A stretch of 64,000 nucleotides of DNA from Blasia pusilla. Lineage: Eukaryota > Marchantiophyta > Marchantiopsida > Blasiales. Position 1 is the stretch's first letter; each line of letters starts with the position of its first letter. The position numbers and the translations under genes were made by a program. Below, piece by piece: positions 21,891 through 32,166 of this stretch. The notes below the pieces were generated by a model. The model worked only from the letters and a program-made list of their open reading frames with translations. It was not told the DNA's origin and did not search any database. The stretch covers positions 26,846,001 through 26,910,000 of the forward strand of contig CM114274.1 of assembly GCA_050084515.1 (NCBI GenBank), read 5' to 3'.

Positions 21891-22379
21891 TGAGCAACGT
21901 CGTTTGAGGACGCGACATATCACAGTTGTTGCGTTGGTGAGCCCCATGCCTATCGAGGCGGTTGAGGCAGCGGCTGGGGGCGAAACCCGAGGAGATCGAC
22001 ACACCAAGGGTGATTGGGAGAGACACCAGGGGTGATTGGGAGAGACGCCCTTGGACTTCTTGGGATGTTTTGCAGGTACGCCAGGAGATGATAGCCACAA
22101 CGTTGAGTGTGGTTCCGGGTAGTGCACGTGGAGATGAGAGTTCTATTGTCCGAGACGGGGTTGCACCATAGCAACCACCGACCCCCACGCCGGAGAGTCC
22201 TACCGTAGTCACGACGGAGACTTGGGAGCCAGATATGGGCCCTAAGTTGACACGAGGAGAGCGGCGCCGGATACACCAGTTCCTTAGGAGTTATAGGAGC
22301 TATTTTGCATTTAGTATGCATGATTTGGGTACGCTGAAGGGTCTAGGGATCCGCATTGAGTTGTCGAGTTGACACATGG

Positions 22380-23458
22380 AGAGGGCTTTGATTCAAAGTA
22401 GGAGCCATGACTTGGTTGGAGCAGGACTAGTGGAGATGTCGTATGGAGAGTATGCATCTGCCACTATCATGCCCACCAAGAAGGATGTGCATGGCAACTA
22501 GACGGATAGGCGGATGTGTGGAGATTACCGACCTATCAATCGGCAGACGAAGTTTGATAGGTATGCCTTGCCCACCCCTGAGGAGATCTTTGATGCGATT
22601 GGGCTTGCAAAGGTCTTCAATTCATTGGATTTGAGAGTGGGATACTATCATGGGCCTATCAGATTGGAGGACAGGCAAAAGAAGGCATTTTGGGGCATCG
22701 ATCCTCATGAAAAGGATTGTTTGTACCAGTGGCGGTTCTTACCATTCGGGTTAAAGAACGCCCCGGCTGAGTTTCAGAGGGTCATGGATATGATCTTGGC
22801 AGGTCTAGATTTTTCTAGGTGTTATATTGATGACATCGTAGTCTTTAGCGCCACGGTTGAGGAGCATGAGCGACATCTAGAGGAGGTGTTTCGACAATTG
22901 CAATTACACGGTTCGTCGAGTCTGTGCATTCATGGGATTGGCGAACTTCTGTCGACGGTACGTCAACAGCTTCTCTTCGATTGCAAAGCCGCTAATCTTC
23001 ATGACCAAGGCAGATAAGGAGTGGGACTGGGGGATGAGCAAGAGAGAGCATTTCAGATGCTCAAGGACAGATTGACGTCCGCGCCCATATTGAGGAGACC
23101 GATCAGGGGGCGTCCTTTCCAGTTGCATACTGATTGGAGTATGTTGGGGCTTGAAGCCATGCTCACCCAGCATGACGATGATGGTAGAGAGTTTGTGGTG
23201 GCTTATGCTAGTCGCTCGAACAACGCTGCAGAGGAAAAGTATAGTTTGCATGAGGGTGAGTGCTTGGATGCAGTGTGGGCTATCGCACATTTCAGATGTT
23301 ATCTATTTGGAAATCCCTTTACCATCATCATTACTGATCATCACCCACTTAAGTGGTTGATGGAGTTCGACAAGCTTATAGGGAAGCTTGCGAGGTGGGC
23401 TCTTTTGTTGCAGGAGTATGATTTCCAAGTGGTGCATAGACCTGGGATGGTCAACTAG
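22380..23458 (+). pseudogene. Reverse transcriptase and RNase H of gypsy copy 1
   Basis: RT: MCGDYRPINRQTK, LPTPEEIFD, LYQWRFLPFGLKNAPAEFQR and the catalytic YIDD at 22823-22834. After VFRQLQLHG the thumb is deleted (about 140 bases absent relative to copy 2) and the sequence resumes in CIHGIGEL, a frame-shifted version of FMGLANY. RNase H in 23021-23458 is well kept: LHTDWSMLGL, EGECLDAVWA and TDHHPLKW supply the acidic residues. An in-frame stop lies in the tether (about 22501) and another at the end of RNase H (23456-23458). Confidence 0.92.
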
Positions 23459-23464
23459 GATGCA

Positions 23465-24469
23465 GATGGTTTGAGCCGTAACCCATGCCCAAGTCAGCGA
23501 GATGTGACTGGAGCTCGTAGGCATGGTGAGAGTGATGAGGAGTTGGTGCCAAGATGGCATGCGTCAGCCTATTTGGGCTTGTTGGCTATGGAGAGCCAAA
23601 TTGTTGAGACTTCGATGGCAAGGTCTAATGAAGAGTCCTTAGATCCCGAGGCCGGCGAGGAGACGAAAGATGGCCGAGACATTCTCGACGATGGAGTGGT
23701 CTTGGAGTACCTCCGTAGTTGCAGCGTCGCGAGCGTAGTGTGTGCTAGAGAGCGGGATCGGATCCTACAGCAAGTCAGACGGTTCCGGTGGGAGAGCACA
23801 CATGTGTTGCGAGTGAGGGAGGATGGTAGAGTGTGTGTAGTGCCTCATCCTTTGCAGAGAGCATGTTTGGTGTGTCATGCCCACAAGGAGTTTGGTCATT
23901 TTGGAGTGAAACAGATGTACAACTTGCTCCAAATTTAGTATTGGTAGCGAGGCATGCAGACTGAAGTTCAACAGTTTGTTGCCAGATGCATGGTGTGTGA
24001 TCGAGTCTGAGCATCGTTCAATGCTCCGACTCCACAGTTACATCCACTTCCGATCATGGGTTTAAGTTATAGATGGAGGTTGGATTTTGCAGGACCTTTG
24101 CCCTTGACGGAGCGCCATAGTCGTTATGTGTTGGTGATTTTTTAGCACTTCTCGAGGTGGATAGATTTGGTTGCATTGCTTAACAAAGCAAGTGAGGGAA
24201 TAGCGTATGCTTTTTTAGATCGAGTGTTAAGTCATTACGGCACACCAGGTGAGGTGTTGACAGACCAGGGTACAGAGTTCCGCAGGGAGTTTCAGGCCCT
24301 GTGTGATCACGCACTAATCGACCACCACACTACTTTGTGGGATCATCCTAAGGTGGATGGACAAGCAAAGCGAGTTGTGCAGACAGTGAAGAGAGGACTA
24401 CGCAAGTATGGCTTGCAGAGAGGTCACTTAGGAGATTGGGACCTTCAGTTATCGTGGTTGGCGATGTGA
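23465..24469 (+). pseudogene. Integrase of gypsy copy 1 (catalytic Glu replaced by Lys)
   Basis: The HHCC zinc-binding domain is present (HAHKEFGHFGVKQMY...CMVCDRV), though stops occur at about 23936 and 23947. The core has LDFAGPLPL (first Asp) and LTDQGTEF (second Asp). The third acidic residue should lie in DGQAxRVVQTVK, but the codon at 24368-24370 is AAG (Lys). Further stops at 24008 and 24143. The catalytic triad is incomplete, so this integrase would be inactive even without the stops. Confidence 0.9.
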
Positions 24470-24489
24470 TACAGATTCAGCAAGTAGGC

Positions 24490-25119
24490 ATCCTTAGCGT
24501 CTTTCTCATCGTACTTGTTGCTTTATGGTCGAGAGCCAGATTTACATACATCCATTTTTCGAGATACTGGTGAGGTGTTGAACCTTGATGACCCTGATGT
24601 ATGGATGCAAGCATGTTCAGAGAGGGCTGAGTTATTTCGGAGAGTGATGCCCATGGCGTTTGAGAACTAGACAATTGGGCAACATTGGGATATGTTGAGG
24701 TATGCAACTATTCGGGGAGGTGATTATCGACCTAATATCCGGAGGTTTCATCAAGGAGACTATGTCTACTTGTAGCAAACGGCACCCATGATGTTGGATG
24801 TGACTGCAAGGCGCACCATCTTGAGAGTGCGTGAGGTTTTGCCATCCGGTGTTCTCTTATTGGAGGGACGCAATGGTATGTTTTGGAAGGACCATGTGCG
24901 TAACTATGCGCCATCTCATCTTCCGAACATTGACGCTACAGTTGATCCGAGCTTAGCAATAGTTCTTGTAGACTTATGGTGTATGTTATGTGGTTCCGTC
25001 ATGGTGCAGCCACTATGCTAGTCTATGATGGGTGCTCGAGAGGATGGCATATGGCATGTTGGACGCCACCTCTCACTAGGGTTCCTCAAGGACAATGGAT
25101 GTGTCCCACATGTACATAG
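24490..25119 (+). pseudogene. Integrase C-terminus with PHD finger, gypsy copy 1
   Basis: LLYGREPDLH, DDPDVWMQACSERAELFRR, RYATIRGGDYRP and ILRVREVLPSGVLLLEGRNG match copy 2, with stops at about 24668 and 24774. The PHD finger follows at 24980-25116: CMLCGS in one frame, then after a frameshift MLVYDGCSRGWHMAC and GQWMCPTCT, ending at TAG 25117-25119. The third zinc ligand is Tyr (VYDGC) where copy 2 has Cys (VCDRC). Presence in both copies shows the PHD finger is ancestral to the family. Confidence 0.88.
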
Positions 25120-25289
25120 AGTAGGTAGTTCTACATTCCAACTTGTGTTTGTGACATGGATAACAAGAAGGCGACTAACGCTAGGGCCACATCAGCACCC
25201 GACCTTCTTACTCTTAGCGTCCGAGAGATGTATGTCATGGTAGGTAGGGATACATGGCTATCTGGAGTTAGAAGGACCTAACCACCACT

Positions 25290-25300
25290 AGGGGGGCGAT
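25290..25300 (+). promoter_or_regulatory. Polypurine tract of gypsy copy 1
   Basis: AGGGGGGCGA lies 171 bases after the PHD stop and immediately before the TG of the 126-bp terminal module. It is the normal plus-strand primer position, and copy 2 has the same AGGGGGGCGA at 34700-34709. Confidence 0.7.
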
Positions 25301-25426
25301 TGGAGATATTTTGGTACTTCTTGTCTCGTTGTTTGGATGCCATGAGTTAGCATGGGATCGTGTGTGTTTGTGTGTGTGTTCGGTGACGGCGATGTATGTT
25401 GTGTAGCGATGTGTATGTGCACGACA
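25301..25426 (+). repeat. 126-bp TG...CA terminal module (putative 3' LTR of copy 1)
   Basis: Starts TGGAGATATTTTGGTAC directly after the polypurine tract and ends GCACGACA. A copy of the same length stands at 35710-35835 (7 differences by eye). Very short for a gypsy LTR, so it may instead be only part (U3) of a longer LTR that continues into the 62-bp repeat at 25429. Confidence 0.65.
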
Positions 25427-25428
25427 GT

Positions 25429-25490
25429 TGTCACGTCTTTTAGGATAGATCGGTGAGATCTAGTAGAGTGCCTTCGTGAGTAGTGGAGGA
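25429..25490 (+). repeat. 62-bp direct repeat flanking gypsy copy 1 (right copy)
   Basis: Identical by eye to 17803-17864. It begins two bases after the CACGACA end of the 126-bp module and is cut off after GGAGGA, where A-rich unrelated sequence leads into copy 2. Confidence 0.8.
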
Positions 25491-25527
25491 AAAAATCAGT
25501 AGGTCGAGGATGACATGCTGAGGTTCT

Positions 25528-25895
25528 TGTCATGACCATACGGATTATGTCATAGAGTATAGTGTGCTAGTAGAGGCCATACCTTATGTAGGGCCGTAGT
25601 GTCTAGGTAGAGATGCGGTTTCATACATAGGGTTGGAAGTTACTCAATTGAGGGTGACTTTTCCAGTAGGGCCTGCTCTTAGGTTGGAGGATATAGTGTG
25701 GAGTGCACTCAAAGAACAGTTAATTCTTTGAGTTGAGCCTGTTGTGTTGGGAGTTAGCCTTGGTAGTGAGTAGAGCTCTTGGCTATGGTGGTTCTCGCAA
25801 GCTTCGATCTCGATTCTTCCATCGTGGAGTGGGTTTGGCTCGATTGTATGTGATTCTATACGTGTTTCATGACAGTAGGTCTTTCATGGATTTCA
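25528..25895 (+). repeat. ~365-bp direct repeat bracketing gypsy copy 2 (left copy)
   Basis: Starts TGTCATGACCATACGG and ends CATGGATTTCA. Near-identical to 34817-35180, with a few substitutions and small indels. It starts with TG and ends with CA, and the outer flanks GTTCT (left) and GTTGT (right copy) differ by one base. The two readings are an LTR pair, or a leader sequence that follows the short LTR module. It has no coding content. Confidence 0.8.
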
Positions 25896-27373
25896 CTCAA
25901 AGAACTAGAGTAGATCGATGGTAGCTTCGATTGTGTATCAGTAGGATCTGGTTAGGGCTGATTGTGTACTCAGCCGTGGATGTTTGTGGCTTGTGGCCTA
26001 TGTTGGAGTTGGAAATCTGGTGCGTGGTTGGTTGGGAAGGAAGCGCCTTGCTAAGAGCTTTCCAACGCGCTTTAGATCTCCAGATTTTGTCAAGGGAGTT
26101 GGAAGTTATCAAGGATTGAAGATTCTAGTTCGTGTTCGACGGTTTTCTGATGTGGAGAGCTTTGAGTGCGGAAGCTCTGTTGAAGTTCATCCAGATCGGG
26201 TGAGAGGTTTCTGTTGCTACTTGTATTGTGATCTCATGTGAAGCTATGTGCTTGAGTGTGTGGAGCGTTGCGGATTTCAGTGTGCATGAATCTGGGCGGA
26301 AGCGCTGTCGGATTTGCGATTCTGAAGGTGTATGGATAGCAAGTTTGTATGATTTTTAGCTCATAGTATAGAGCTCGGTTGTAGCTTGTTTTTTGTGGAG
26401 AGATAGCTATGGTGGTTAATTGAATTCTGGTTGAAATAGATTCAATTTTGGTTGAGGATTTTTGGAGTAATTGCTGATCAAAATTTCACGGCCTAGCTCA
26501 AGGTCTGGCTATGGTGGACAGCAGATCGGAGGGGCTGGTTGGTTGGTGACTCATCCGTTGTTGGAGACGCCTATCCCATTGGGGGTACCCTGGTTGGGCC
26601 TCGCTCCATAGCAAAGCATGGCGAATGGGGCGATAGGGGCATGTCTCGAGCATTTTGAGGCTTCGAGGCAACTCGGGGCGAGTGGGCGTGAGAGGTGGAG
26701 TAAGGAGCAAGGAGCAAGGAGCAAGCTTGCTTGCTGGGGGGTGAGGCATTTTTCGCAGGATCTTTTATTTGAGTGTTGCATAACTGGTCACCCATCTTTG
26801 GGCTATTCTGCCTGGAAGACGCTTAACTACTGAGTTCTTAACTATGCCAGTGTACACACTGGTGTAGCTCATTTGGTGTTGTTCGGAGATGAATTAGGCA
26901 CTTTATGCATCTGAGGTTTTTGGTTGATGGACCTCTAGCGCATAGTACGGTGTAGCCTCTCCATGCAGGTGATATTTTCAGGTGCTACGAGTCCGACTAG
27001 CACGTCATCGACCCGCGGCGGAGTAGCTATTGCATTAGAATTGTGTGGTAGATTTTTTTGGATTCAGGGGGCGCCACGTTTGGTGGATTTTGTTACCTTG
27101 ATTTTCATTTGCGATTGGAGGGTTGTCGTTGGACTTCATGTGTTTGGATCCCTTCCATCGTTGCTTCTTGATTGCGCGCCCATTGTTAGGGTTGACGCTG
27201 ATTTCCATAGTAGTGTTACTGCTATGTGCTACCGGTAGTGAGGCTGGAGTGATGACCAGTAGACCGTGGGAGGCTACTTGTGGTGATGATAGGTTAGGTT
27301 GCCTACACCCATAGCTAGTAGAGCTTGAATAGTACAGCGACATCGACGTCACTTGGTTACTTAGTGGTGGTAA
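25896..27373 (+). other. 5' leader of gypsy copy 2
   Basis: Non-coding sequence between the 365-bp repeat and Gag. It contains GTGTATCAGTAGGATC at about 25933, weakly resembling a Met-tRNA primer-binding site, and a short AAGGAGC triplication at about 26703-26725. Frames such as 26618-26833 and its antisense shadows are unsupported. Confidence 0.4.
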
Positions 27374-28831
27374 TTTGGTGGTGGTGCGGCATCGGCGTTG
27401 GTCATCACGGAGCTGTCTAGTGGTCTGGTTGGGGACCGTGGTGCGGACAATGGTGGTTTCACACGGAGTGGATTGAGGTATCGACTACCTTTTCCACTTC
27501 CGAAGGTTGATGAAGAGGAGGACAAGGGTGTTCCAAACACCGAGTCTTCTACGTTTTTATCGAGTGTTGCAGCTCCATTGATTTGGGACATGGACGGGAT
27601 ATATGGGGCCATGAAGGGCCCACGACGATACTCGGGTGCAGTGGGCACCATTGAGTTGGAGGACTTCATGCAGGAGTTTGATACGTGGTGTGATATGCAG
27701 ATGTTGCTGAACGCCATGTTGTTTACACCCTTCTTGGCTTGGAAGGGGTTATTTCAGCACTTGGAGGGAGCACCCATGGATGATCACCATGAGTTTAGGA
27801 AGGACCATGTTGCTGAGATTGAGGCGTGGAGACAATATTGGTCTCCAAGCTATGTGTCTATCACCCATGGTGGTATTGGTAGTAGTGCTCCTACTATGCC
27901 AGCCAGCCCGACGTTGAGTGGTACAAGTACGAGCCGGAGTGGGGGTACTAGTGGAGGTACTAGTGCCCCACCATCGTTCAGCCCGGTTGTAGAATTCTTC
28001 AAGAGGTTGAAGAAGAACTATCAGGAAGTGAAGACAGAGAAGTTGAGGAGTCTTCAGGAATTTGAGCGAAAGATTAGTGAGAGTCTTTGTGAGGCATACA
28101 CTCGTATGCGACGCTTGATTTCAGTTACCCAGGATGTGACTGAGGCTCAGGCACTCCAGTTTTGGTATGGGATCTTGGATAGAGAGTTGAGCTACAGGGT
28201 ACGAGATGCTACTCTTATGAGTGATGATTCACCCATATTGACCCATGTGTTTGCTCTATCTGAGAAGATTAAGCTTAACATGGTGAAGGAGAGAGTGGTG
28301 ACATCCGCATTTAGTAGGGATACAACTACTACTTCTCGTGTTCAGCAGCCCATCTCACAGTCTCGTAGTAGAGATGGTGGTAGTAGTAGTGGGAGTAGTG
28401 GGGGCTACATACGACCTCAGTCAGGTCCTAAAGGGACACTTGCGCAGAGACCATTGCCTTCATTTGTTGCCCCACAGCAAGGACAGTTATGTTGGACATG
28501 TGGAGGTGATCATGTTAGGAGGTTTTGTCCCCAAGAGGATGGGAGACGGACTTTGGAGGATGGGCCTCAGTCGGCCCCTACTCAGTGTGATCATTGCGGG
28601 AGACTAGGTCATCCTCGAGAGCGTTGCTTTGATCTTCATCCAAAGTTGAGATCAAGCAGCGGACGTGGTGGAGTAGCTCCGAGAGGCCGAGGTGGTAGGG
28701 GTGGTAGAGGTGGACAAGTGGTTGGAGAGTCTACGGTGGCTACCCCTACCACTACGACAGAGTCAGCTATGGCTGTCATGATTGAGCAGTTGGAGCAGAA
28801 GTTGGCTACTATTGGCTGGTATCGAGCATAG
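27374..28831 (+). CDS. Gag of gypsy copy 2 (two zinc knuckles)
   Basis: Nucleocapsid/capsid polyprotein that would package element RNA. The frame is open from 27374; the first ATG in frame is 27590 (413 aa from there), and the open sequence before it also looks coding. The capsid-like retrotransposon Gag segment includes FQHLEGAPMDDHHEF and the LQEFERKISESL region. Two zinc knuckles follow: C-x2-C-x3-H-x4-C (28490-28528, one residue short in the middle) and canonical C-x2-C-x4-H-x4-C (28586-28627). An Arg-Gly-Gly-rich tail comes next and the frame ends at TAG 28829-28831. Pol continues in another frame, so it was probably expressed by frameshift or decay has split it. The longest intact frame in the element. 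Confidence 0.9.
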   Translation, partial: FGGGAASALVITELSSGLVGDRGADNGGFTRSGLRYRLPFPLPKVDEEEDKGVPNTESSTFLSSVAAPLIWDMDGIYGAMKGPRRYSGAVGTIELEDFMQEFDTWCDMQMLLNAMLFTPFLAWKGLFQHLEGAPMDDHHEFRKDHVAEIEAWRQYWSPSYVSITHGGIGSSAPTMPASPTLSGTSTSRSGGTSGGTSAPPSFSPVVEFFKRLKKNYQEVKTEKLRSLQEFERKISESLCEAYTRMRRLISVTQDVTEAQALQFWYGILDRELSYRVRDATLMSDDSPILTHVFALSEKIKLNMVKERVVTSAFSRDTTTTSRVQQPISQSRSRDGGSSSGSSGGYIRPQSGPKGTLAQRPLPSFVAPQQGQLCWTCGGDHVRRFCPQEDGRRTLEDGPQSAPTQCDHCGRLGHPRERCFDLHPKLRSSSGRGGVAPRGRGGRGGRGGQVVGESTVATPTTTTESAMAVMIEQLEQKLATIGWYRA

Positions 28832-28904
28832 ATGAGGTTCGAAAGCAGGGGCTTCCACCTCTTATGGAGGGGATGATCTCTCTTATATGGCGAGTGCAGT
28901 ATAG

Positions 28905-30092
28905 GTGGAGGCATCAGTTGCAGTTACGAGAGGAGCCATTCGAGCGTCAGAGCCATGTGGTGCTACTGTGGAGTTGGACCCACAGAGGGGTGAGGGTGGG
29001 AGGCAGGCTAGGCTTCCCCAGTCATTCTTGTTTTCTGAGGTGCTTAGGACTCCATCCATGGTTCCTACGGAGCCTATTGAGCCGACATTGGGGACTGAGG
29101 CATCTACATCGTGTGTAGTAGGCACAGATGCAGCATCCAGTGCAGTATTGCTGATGGCAACTTCAGTGTTGGGATCCCCATTGTTTTCGGCCATGGAGCT
29201 GATGGCTTTAGGAGTTGACTTAGCTCTTGTATTTCAGCTAGCAGCCACGTTGTGTGAACGTGGGGGTGTTAGTGCTACACGTGTTGAGGTGGATGAGGGT
29301 GTTGCGGTGGAGCAACCCTCTATGTCAGGTGTAGCATTGAGGACCAGTGCTACTTGGCAGGGAGCAGCGGCAAAGATGGATGCATTACCAACCCGGCCAG
29401 CCATTGATCGTGAGAGGCTTACACCTGGTATATGTATGTTGGATAACCGGAGTGGGATATTCCGATTGGTGAGTCCTACATGACATGTGTATAGACCAGA
29501 TAGAGTCTTGTTAGACTCTGGTGCCCAACCTTTGATGTTGGGAAAGGCGGCATGTATTGGTTTGGGTATTTGGAGGTCAGAGCTTGAGCCTTGCCCATTC
29601 CAAATTCAAACATCACTTAGAGGAGCCAATGATAGGTCTCAATTCATGACACAGAAGAAGTTTTCTGTATAGTTGAGACCAGATCATACGATTGATAGCT
29701 CCCGGTTATGAGTACCTGCAGTGGTCACATCAGCCGAGTCGTATGATGTACTAGTTGGAGGAGCAATATTGTACCCGATGTGTTTTCAGATGGATTACTG
29801 GACTCAAATAGCGTCTTATAGACCTGGTTGGCAGTCCGGGGATGGACGTATGAGCCAAGTTCCTGTGAGATTTATTTATGGGGCTCGACCAGGAGGGTCT
29901 TCCCCAACGGTGTTAGCATCTGTGGCTAGCTTTAGTGGAGTAGTCACTTGGCCAAGAGACTTTTTGGAGGGTAATGTTTATGCTATGGATTCTCCTGTGC
30001 ATGAGGAGGTAGAGGAGATCCCTAGTTTTATAGCAGTGGAATCCTCATCGTTGGATATGCCACTTTGGAGTTCATGCGGTGCACTACGGTAG
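28905..30092 (+). pseudogene. Linker and aspartic protease of gypsy copy 2
   Basis: The linker frame 28905-29483 ends at a TGA, and the same frame continues after it. The protease active site is LLDSGAQPLMLGK, with Asp codon 29514-29516 followed by Ser-Gly. After stops at about 29670 and 29709 the second half reads SAESYDVLVGGAILYP, DYWTQIASYRPGW and VPVRF, the flap and C-terminal strands typical of gypsy retropepsins. Further stops at 30090-30092 and about 30204 precede the methyltransferase in the same frame. The active site itself is intact. Confidence 0.85.
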
Positions 30093-30206
30093 GAGGCTTG
30101 GTGTGAGGCTCTTATACCTCACGAGGAAGAGGAGGCCCCACGACGGACTCCTACATCTGGTCTAGTTGGGTTATCCCCTTTGGATACTACACCCATTGTA
30201 TGGTAG

Positions 30207-31190
30207 TATCCGCCGCAGGGCATTTGTGTGTTAGATCTCTTTGGTGGGATTAGCACTCGTTTGGCTACAGTGGTGCAGGCCGGTATCCCTCTGCGGAGAT
30301 ACGTGTATGTGGAGCGAGATGAGACGGCCCAGAGAGTCTCATCCCGACATATTGGTCAGTTGCTGCGGAGATATCCTGAGTTGTTGCCGCCATCAGCTAG
30401 TCGTGGGTACCAGCGTGCTTTGCCATCACACATTGCATTGTTGGGGGCGTAGGACCTTGAGAGGGTTGGTCCTATGGATTTGGTGATTGATGGATGGCCA
30501 TGTGAGGGTCATTCACGTGCTGGTCGTGGTGAGGGATTACATGACCCTAGGTATCGATTATTTTGGGAGATGTTACGGGTGTTACGACATCTTCAGGTTC
30601 ATCAGGCACGTGCTCAAGCTTACATTATGGAGAATGTTCTATTGTCGGGTGACACTCAGACCCGGATGATGGCGAGTGTTCATGAGGTGCGATCTTGGAT
30701 TGGACCGGCGGTGTTGTTGGATGCACGTAAGTTGGCACGCGTGCACATCGTCCACGCTTGTGGTGGACAAACTTGTTGCCTAGGGAGGTTCTACGTCGAG
30801 CATATGATGCAGTGTAGCGGGATCCTTGCCTTACAGTGGATAGTATCTTGGATATCGGGCGACTTTCTCAAGTGGTGAGGATTATTGATCGGTCACCCAT
30901 GGCAGTGGTGAACTGTGTGGGCCAGCCTAGGATGGCACTACCCACATTTGTGAGTTTTCCCTCGTCACATGCCTATAGGGAAGGTGGTTCCGGGCTTGTA
31001 TGGGATCCTCATGTGCAACAGTTGGTGGAGCCTACCGCTGATGAGAGAGAGTGTGCGATGGGATTTGCTATTGGTGTGATGCCGGTTGCTTCCATTTCTG
31101 AGGCTTCACGACGTCATGTGTTGGGTCAGGCCATGGACCTGAATTGTTTGACTTGGATTTTGAGTCTTGGTATGGCCGAGCAGCATCGAC
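30207..31190 (+). pseudogene. C5 cytosine DNA methyltransferase domain (DNMT3 type) in gypsy copy 2
   Basis: About 325 residues with all motifs in canonical, non-permuted order. I: VLDLFGGISTRLATV (SAM binding). II: YVYVERDETAQ. IV: DLVIDGWPCEGHSRAGRG, with catalytic Cys codon 30501-30503. VI: YIMENV, Glu codon 30630-30632. VIII: AHRPRLWWTNLLP (30743-30781), close to the AHRARYFWGNLP form of DNMT3. A recognition region follows. IX-X: AMGFAIGV and RRHVLGQAMDL, close to the GFP...LLGRSW end of DNMT3. One in-frame TAG (30450-30452), one frameshift near 30725-30745 and one TAG at about 30818 break it. Canonical order excludes a DRM-type (permuted) origin. It presumably methylated element or host DNA. 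Confidence 0.9.
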
Positions 31191-31459
31191 TTCGGACTAT
31201 GTCTGTGGGTCTTCCACCCCTTGTGATGAGCTCGATGGCTACCGGGATGGTAGAGGCATCGGCTGGGGACGAGGAGAGTAGTATTTTGCATTCTGGAGTA
31301 AATGGGATATAATGGTTGGGCATGTGGAGTTGGTTGCTCATGCTGGTGGAGGAGTTATTTTCTCAGATGATGGTGTAGCTAAGGGTCTACCATCTTGTGA
31401 GGGGATTGCGTAGCAGCCAATGGCATCATCCTCTCCCTCTAGTGTGCCAGTGGAGGAGA

Positions 31460-32166
31460 CTTGGGAGCCATTACTTGGGCCCAAGCTTACGGGAGGTGAG
31501 AAACGACGCTTGACATAGTTCCTACGTGCTTATAGGAATTATTTTGCCTTTAGCATGAAGGAGTTGGGTGCTTTGGTTGGACCCAGTATACGGATTGATT
31601 TGGCTAGTGATATGCCAATCTTTTGTCGTCCCTACTGATATAGTGATATGGAGAGGGACCTGATTCAGAGTAGGACGTTGGATCTTTTGGAGGCTGGATT
31701 AGTGGAGTTGTCGCATGGAGAGTATGCATCAGCCAGTGTCATGCCTGCTAAAAAGGATATGCATGGCAACTACACGGATAGGCGGATGTGTGGAGATTAC
31801 CGTCCTATCAATCGGCAAACCAAGGCCGATAGGTATGCCATGCCTACACCTGAGGAGATCTTTGATGTGGTGGGACAAGAAAAGATTTTCAATACTTTGG
31901 ATCTTTGGGCAGGATACCATCAATTTCCGATTCGGGAGAGTGACAAGGCCAAGACAACATTTTGGGGTGTCAACTCTCATGGCAAGGATTGTTTGTACCA
32001 GTGGAAATTCTTACCCTTTGGGTTGAAGAATGCACCTGCCGAGTTTCAGAGAGTGATGGATAAGATCCTAGTAGGGTTGGATTTTGTTTGGTGTTATATT
32101 GATGATATCTTGGTGTTCAGTAACACTGTGGAGGAGCATCACATATATTTGCAAGGTTGTGTTTGA
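31460..32166 (+). pseudogene. Reverse transcriptase (fingers/palm) of gypsy copy 2
   Basis: The tether EETWEPLLGPKLTGGEKRR and FLRAYRNYFAFS leads to the open frame 31648-32166, with stops at about 31516 and 31636 before it. RT motifs: MCGDYRPINRQTK, MPTPEEIFD, LDLWAGYHQF, YQWKFLPFGLKNAPAEFQR and catalytic YIDD at 32095-32106. The frame ends by shift near 32150-32166 and continues in the next entry. Palm residues look complete. Confidence 0.93.

Larger units (their letters stand above)
17803..25426 (+). mobile_element. Ty3/gypsy retrotransposon copy 1 (DNMT- and PHD-carrying family), degenerate
   Basis: Order: leader, Gag, protease, DNMT3-type methyltransferase, RT, RNase H, integrase, PHD finger, polypurine tract, terminal module. 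Many stops and frameshifts plus at least three internal deletions relative to copy 2: in Gag (removing both zinc knuckles), between protease and methyltransferase, and in the RT thumb. The integrase catalytic Glu is Lys. It cannot be autonomous. Outer limits are uncertain: a 126-bp TG...CA module ends at 25426, and the 62-bp repeat lies at both ends. Confidence 0.85.

Noticed and set aside
30207-31190. DRM-type (permuted) methyltransferase as the source
   Set aside because: Motif order is I-IV-VI-VIII-IX-X, not the permuted DRM order.
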